In this document: piece by piece, positions 8,738-12,855 of the stretch
Position numbering within the stretch: position 1 is the first letter of the stretch
Layout: each line of letters starts with the position of its first letter
Origin: Pleurotus djamor
Taxonomy: Eukaryota; Basidiomycota; Agaricomycetes; Agaricales; Pleurotaceae
Length of the DNA stretch: 12,855 nucleotides
Assembly: GCA_029747585.1 (NCBI GenBank)
Contig: JAPEVF010001182.1
Coordinates: 1-12,855 of the forward strand
Reading direction: 5' to 3'
Translations under genes and position numbers: made by a program
The notes under the pieces: generated by a model
What the model was told of the DNA's origin: nothing
Database searches by the model: none
What the model saw: the letters and a program-made list of their open reading frames with translations, nothing else

Positions 8738-9486
8738 ATGAATCCACTGCTCAAAATCCCCATGTTAGTATGCATACAATACTCGGTCTATGTTACTGGA
8801 ACGGACCCAACACCCAATGTTGCTTCAAACGAGCGACGAATGCAGACCGTCTCCGAACTGGTCTTGCCAAAGTTGGCACCCTTCTTCATGGTAGGTCGCC
8901 GTCAATTTCACCAGAGAGACACGACTAAACCTTACTTTATCTGCAGTTCTTGACATGGGTTCCATTTGGATGCGAGGGTTTGGCCATCCTAGCGAGTCGA
9001 AGTCAAGGGGGACGCGTAGCGGCCACAATCCTCGAAGTAGCGACCCTGGGCGCTCCAGAGAAAGCCAACGACATCGGAGTCACTCCGTATTTCATCGTGG
9101 GCTGGACGTTGATGTTGAGTGGTGCAGCGTTGAGAGCATGGTGCTACCGTGTTCTGGGTCACCGATTTACTTTTCGACTCAGTATTCGACAGAACCATGA
9201 GTTGGTCACGACGGGTCCGTATTCAATGGTACGCCACCCGTCATATACAGGAGCTTCTAGTGCGGTAGCGGGTTCTCTGTTGGTACATCTATCCAAAGGC
9301 TCGTGGATTAGGGAATGCATAAACCCCGACGTATGGACGGCCGCATCGCTAGTCACGTTTGCTTTTGTTATAGTCATCTGGAGAAGGATGAAGAAGGAGG
9401 ACAAGCTGCTGAGGACCCATTTTGGGGGTCAGTGGAAAGCATGGCGAAAGCAGGTTCCCTGGAGACTGGTACCCGGTATTTATTGA
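8738..9486 (+). CDS. ICMT-family protein methyltransferase-like, copy 2
   Basis: Tandem paralogue of the preceding gene, predicted to be an ER-membrane SAM-dependent methyltransferase of the ICMT family. Exons 8738-8890 and 8947-9486 give 230 aa. The single phase-0 intron (56 bp) lies just before a TW-P motif, as in copy 1, which shows common descent. Core motifs: LGHRFTFRLSI (120-130), TGPYSMVRHPSYTG (140-153), KKEDKLL (200-206) and QWKAWRKQVPWRLVP (213-227). Compared with copy 1, the acidic EEWEQW near the end is GQWKAW, so a glutamate pair of the C-terminal block is lost. The N-terminus begins MNPLLKIPML, close to MNPSLLLLKIPFL of copy 1, confirming both start choices. Outside the core the two have diverged strongly, so the duplication is not recent. 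Substrate unknown. Confidence 0.88.
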
Positions 9487-9702
9487 TGACAGGCGTGTAT
9501 GGACGGGTATCTTAGGTGCCGCCAAACTACGCATTGTTGCCTCCCGAGAATTTAAGGGACCAAAGAACGTTCGTGGCGGTTCGTGATGAGCAGACAGGTT
9601 GGGTAGGGTGCTGTATTGAATCGTACAGACCACAGGACGCGAATACCCTCCATCGCATCGCCGTCCGAGCCAGTGTGCTGAGTGGGTGCAGTGGGTATAC
9701 TG

Positions 9703-10353
9703 TTATACGAAATGAATGTGAGGCATCTGAACAATAATGTTCAGATCCTTGAACTCTTCGCTAACATCTTCGTCATCCTCATCCAGCTCTCTTCCCTCGC
9801 CGTTCGGGATAGAGCTTTTCCTGAGAAGCGGCTGCACTCGTGTTGCCCATTCCGGAGGGGTTTCGTAGACCTTGGGAAGCGCCTGAAGCTCTTCGAAATC
9901 CTCTATGATGGCCGGTGCATCCCTCGGTAAGCCCAGTTCGACGCGACGGTTGAAAGCGTCACACATTAATTGCGTGAGGACCGACAGGATAGCGTAGCGT
10001 AGTTGCTCATCATGCGAGGGGGGTTGGTCTTCGTTGTTGGCATTCGGGGCGTAGGGGTCAGGCAAAGAGGAGACAAGCCACTCTGGATGCGAGCGGCAAA
10101 AGTATTCAAGTTCATTTCGGAACGCGATATTGTCGTGAAGTACGAAGAATGTGTAGATGCGATAGAAAGAGGCCGCTGGAGTGTCATGGTGCTTCGGTGT
10201 TTTGTTTCGTGGCAGAAGACGGGATATGAAGCTAAAGGGGCGTTGGATGCGTGAGCGCCGCCATTGATGTGATAGGTGGGGGGGATATCGAGCACGAGTG
10301 CTTACGGTATCCGCTAACAATTCTGCGACCGTGGGTGGTAGTGGTTCAGGCAT
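9703..10353 (-). CDS. Unknown protein, intronless, acidic C-terminal segment
   Basis: A single open frame of 216 aa on the minus strand starts at the ATG complementary to 10351-10353 and stops at 9703. I do not recognise the family. The N-terminus is Pro-rich (MPEPLPPTVAELL), then basic. The middle reads as a folded helical domain (SFYRIYTFFVLHDN, FRNELEYFC). A disordered linker with NANNEDQPPSHDE follows, then a second helical block (YAILSVLTQLMCDAFNRRVEL). Near the C-terminus is an acidic run ELDEDDEDVSEEF, ending in MPHIHFV. There is no signal peptide or membrane segment. It converges on the second ICMT-like gene with 216 bp between stops. Length, even composition and lack of competing frames support a real gene. 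A GTAAGC donor-like site near residue 17 exists, but I found no in-phase acceptor for it. Confidence 0.72.
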   Translation of the reverse strand: MPEPLPPTVAELLADTVSTRARYPPHLSHQWRRSRIQRPFSFISRLLPRNKTPKHHDTPAASFYRIYTFFVLHDNIAFRNELEYFCRSHPEWLVSSLPDPYAPNANNEDQPPSHDEQLRYAILSVLTQLMCDAFNRRVELGLPRDAPAIIEDFEELQALPKVYETPPEWATRVQPLLRKSSIPNGEGRELDEDDEDVSEEFKDLNIIVQMPHIHFV

Positions 10354-10663
10354 GGGCGGAATTAATGACGTTTCGGTCAGGTTTCACCGAGCACTCCGCG
10401 CGATTTCAGGCGATTTCATTGTCATCAAATTTATTGGCAAGTTTATACAAGTACTCTAGGCTCGATAGGAACTAGATGCCAACTACAGCTGGGATCGAGT
10501 CTATTATACAAGGGAGCCCCTCAGCTACCCGACAGACGAAAAAGGGCACAACACAGGTGAAAGAACATAGTCATTCATTATTCTAGGTTTAGGGTGACAA
10601 GCCGCCAGTTCAATGAAAGATGGCAACGAGAGAGATACTCATCCGGCTGAGCATAAAATCATA
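10354..10663. other. Intergenic spacer upstream of the unknown minus-strand gene
   Basis: This 310-bp gap lies between the stop of the DUF829-like gene and the start of the next minus-strand gene. It should hold the promoter of the latter. A TATAATAG-like stretch occurs on the minus strand at about 10500-10507, roughly 150 bp upstream of the ATG. Its role is a guess. Confidence 0.4.
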
Positions 10664-11806
10664 TCAGGCTTGGATGGTGACCGAGCATGCTGTCTCCCAG
10701 GCCTTCCTTATAGCACTCCAATACCGGGTAGGATCGGTGCGTCCATGCGCGACATGGGGACTCTCATCAAAAAGCTCGATCCTGGTGTCCAACCCAGCAA
10801 GTTCACTCCTCTTAGCCGTTTCGTGGACTTCCTCCCAGGGGACGAGTTCATCTGCTTTAGAGAACACGTATAATCTCGGGGTATGGGTGCCAGTCCAAGG
10901 TAGGATGTCCGCGCGGATCAGCATATCGGAGACTTGCTGGATAGGTGAACGAACCCCGAATAGCGTGCCTTTCATGTATAACAGAAGATAGACGATGGAG
11001 ATGAAGGCGGCAGCGAGAGAGCGAAGCAAGGGGTTTTGGACGAAGCCACTGAAGGCACGGAGTGTGGTAAAGTAGTTTCCTCCAGGGGAAGAATCGATGA
11101 CCATGGCAGAGACATGTGGGTTTGGAACGGCGCCTAGGGTGGTGAGTGCGTTGGAAAGTGCTCTGAGATGGAAAGTACCGCCTATGGAATCCATATTAAC
11201 GTTTAGACTTGGACTCGTTTAGATGAAAGGTGGCCGGCGACTCACCGTTGGAGAAGGTGTGGACGATAATTCGAGGCTGCTGAAGGGGTGTCTGCGCAGG
11301 GATGTCGGCAGTTTTGAGCAATGGAGGAACACCGCCTTTAAACGATATACATCCCGTCTGCTGCAGGTAGCTAATGAGCGGAAGCAATTTCTTCAGCTTA
11401 GGACAAGGTAAATCATCAGAATGGTATGAAAGCCGAACTGGCGTTGCGTGACTTACCATTGCAGACCCCGTCGTCCAAACGATATTATGAAAACACCGAA
11501 CGAGTAGGATGGTGGCACCCGGGTAGCGTTCAGAATAAACTTTCAAGTACTTCTGTAGATGCGAGAACTTGGCTCCCACTTTGGATTCGGTAAGAATTGG
11601 ACGCATGGGCAGGACTGACTCTACTACTCACTCCATCCACAGACAATAATGATACTGGTCAACAGTTATAGCTTAGATGTCCAAGTTGAATTACTCGAGT
11701 AGATATACAACGATACTGACTTTGGATCATTATCAGCTCCTGTATCAACCTTAGGATGCGACACGAGGATATCTTGTCCGAGGGGGATGAAATCGCGGTC
11801 AGACAT
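10664..11806 (-). CDS. TMEM53/DUF829-family alpha/beta-hydrolase-like protein
   Basis: Five minus-strand exons join in phase into 299 aa: 11721-11806, 11632-11654, 11457-11578, 11246-11396 and 10664-11181. The family (DUF829, including animal TMEM53 and fungal PaxU-like proteins) has an alpha/beta-hydrolase fold, often at the nuclear or ER membrane; the enzymatic substrate is not established. Diagnostic segments: VCGWMGAKFSHLQKY (33-47), which appears only when the 23-bp second exon is spliced in; HTFSNGG (123-129) with probable nucleophile Ser126; VIDSSPGG (155-162); KADELVPW (236-243) with likely acid Asp238; and DESPHVAHGR (266-275) with His270 or His273 completing a triad. A hydrophobic stretch (184-197, AAAFISIVYLLLYM) may anchor it to a membrane. 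Motifs are all present, so it should be functional. It is divergent from the ICT1-like gene across 205 bp. Confidence 0.9.
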
Positions 11807-12011
11807 GGTCGAAAAGCGAGCCTTTGTTCGCGACCAGAGTCGCTATCAGTTTTATATGTGGTCCAAGAGCACTCGAGCACGGATGTACGGCTGCATTGTC
11901 AAGTCGTTGGGGAATGATAAAACTCGGAACGGCCGTCGGGTTGAAGAGATGACCAGTGTATGTTACACGTCACAGTTGGTGTCACAACTACAACACGCTT
12001 CTCCTCATGGC
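11807..12011. promoter_or_regulatory. Bidirectional promoter region between DUF829-like and ICT1-like genes
   Basis: The two start codons face away from each other across 205 bp, so both promoters and 5' leaders must fit here or overlap. No clear TATA box is visible. Co-regulation is possible but is inference from spacing only. Confidence 0.5.
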
Positions 12012-12807
12012 ATGCTGGCCTTTTCTCGCTTTCTTACCCTGCGTTTGAATCGACCCCATCTCCTACAATGGACTAGAAAATACTCTTCGAAACCGAACTA
12101 TAATTTACCAGAGCCACCGCACATCGAGTCATTGGAAACGACCGAAGACAGCACTCAAGCTCGGGCTTGGCTAGCACGATTCAAGCAGGAACAAATCCCG
12201 AGGAGCCTTGTTGATTTGACGTTTTCACGCAGTTCAGGGCCCGGGGGACAGGTGAGGATGCTTTGTCTGACCTTGACAGGGCATGGGATGACCAGGCGAC
12301 TTGCTACGGCGTAGAATGTGAACAAAGTCAACACTAAAGTCTCCTTGAGATGCCGCATTGACGCAGACTGGATACCACCTTGGGCTCGCATCTTTCTCCG
12401 TAACTCAGTGAGTATCGGTGGTTCAAACCTGATGTAACCGAACTCTGACCTTGTCAAATACAGCCGTACTATGCTTCGTCGTCACAGTCGATCCTTTTGA
12501 CGTCAACTACCTTTCGGTCGCAAGCACAGAACATCGATGATTGTCTTTGCAAGGTGTGTCTGCGTGACTCGTTAGCATTGAAGGATGATAAGCCCCAACT
12601 TGGTACTTACATTGCGTTTGATAGCTTCACGACCTTGTATCATCAGCTGCGAGCGCTCCGATCAGAAACGAGCCCTCAGCACAACAAAAGCGTCGCGTCA
12701 TCGCGCTGGAAAAGGCCGACAAAGCCAACAGGAGGAAGGAAAAGTCGTATCGCAGCCAAGTCAAGAAAGGGAGAGCAAGTGGGCGACGTGGAGGTGATTG
12801 GGATTGA
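12012..12807 (+). CDS. Mitochondrial ICT1/ArfB-type peptidyl-tRNA hydrolase (class I release-factor domain)
   Basis: Codon-independent peptidyl-tRNA hydrolase expected to act in mitochondria, freeing stalled mitoribosomes; in animals the homologue ICT1 is also a ribosomal subunit (mL62), and yeast has Pth4. Exons 12012-12251, 12315-12407, 12464-12553 and 12625-12807 give 201 aa, all introns phase 0. Residues 1-27 are Arg-rich with no acidic residue (MLAFSRFLTLRLNRPHLLQW then TRKYSS), typical of a mitochondrial presequence. The release-factor signature is complete: RSSGPGGQ (73-80) joined over the first intron to NVNKVNTKV (81-89), with the catalytic GGQ at 78-80. The C-terminus is a long basic tail (KRRVIALEK, ANRRKEKSY, VKKGRASGRRGG), which ICT1/ArfB proteins insert in the mRNA channel. 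There is no codon-recognition domain, as expected for this subgroup rather than mtRF1. The start is the first in-frame ATG before the presequence. Confidence 0.92.
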
Positions 12808-12808
12808 G

Positions 12809-12855
12809 ATGGCTATCGGTTACGAGGACGTCTTTTCGAAGGTAAGTAACTTCTG
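12809..12855 (+). CDS. Possible first exon of a further gene (partial)
   Basis: Two bases after the stop of the ICT1-like gene an ATG opens MAIGYEDVFSK, followed at 12842 by a strong donor GTAAGT. This would suit a first coding exon of 33 bp, but the window ends 14 bases later and the piece is too short to identify. It could be chance in the 3' untranslated region. Confidence 0.2.
   Translation, partial: MAIGYEDVFSKVSNF

Noticed and set aside
3948..9486. Possible secondary-metabolite or sugar-utilisation gene cluster
   Set aside because: A transporter and two methyltransferase-like genes are adjacent, but no backbone synthase, P450, glycosidase or pathway regulator is present, and ICMT-family enzymes are not small-molecule tailoring enzymes by precedent.
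9516..9737. 73-codon plus-strand frame between the convergent genes
   Set aside because: It begins with GTG, has no ATG at its start, overlaps the 3' end of the minus-strand gene and fits better as the 3' untranslated region.
10003..10475. Plus-strand open frames of 74-83 codons opposite the unknown minus-strand gene
   Set aside because: They mirror a longer continuous minus-strand frame or lie in its promoter, and show no family resemblance.

Overview
The window is nuclear DNA from a filamentous fungus, most likely a basidiomycete of the Agaricomycetes. The genes are densely split by introns of about 45-90 bp, mostly with GTRNGT-type donors. Exons are often tiny (23-37 bp), intergenic gaps are short, and genes lie on both strands. 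No species can be named from the sequence. Most coding regions only become visible after splicing; the gene models below were assembled by hand from splice signals and preserved reading phase.

Layout. (1) 1-2054 (+): 3' part of a large protein of unknown function, cut by the left edge. (2) 2055-3947: a gene-poor stretch with several perfect inverted repeats and a recurring TGAACTCA octamer. Its right-hand part (about 3375-3802) holds a spliceable but unrecognised coding fragment, probably a gene remnant. (3) 3948-6244 (+): a complete 14-exon sugar transporter of the MFS lactose-permease-like group, 542 aa, with one GC-AG intron. (4) 6669-7725 (+): a multi-pass membrane protein of unknown function, again best modelled with a GC-AG intron. 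(5) 7837-8609 and 8738-9486 (+): two tandem paralogues of the isoprenylcysteine carboxyl methyltransferase (ICMT) family sharing one intron position. (6) 9703-10353 (-): an intronless unknown protein with an acidic C-terminal segment. (7) 10664-11806 (-): a TMEM53/DUF829-type alpha/beta-hydrolase-like protein with a 23-bp microexon. (8) 12012-12807 (+): a mitochondrial ICT1/ArfB-type peptidyl-tRNA hydrolase with a complete GGQ signature, divergent from (7) across a 205-bp shared promoter. A possible first exon of a further gene starts just after it.

How the genes relate. Sugar uptake (3), ICMT-like membrane methyltransferases (5) and mitoribosome rescue (8) do not form an obvious pathway or biosynthetic cluster. 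The window reads as ordinary gene-dense fungal chromosome, with a tandem duplication and one stretch of decayed or unresolved sequence. I found no RNA gene, transposon, CRISPR array or viral element that I can support.
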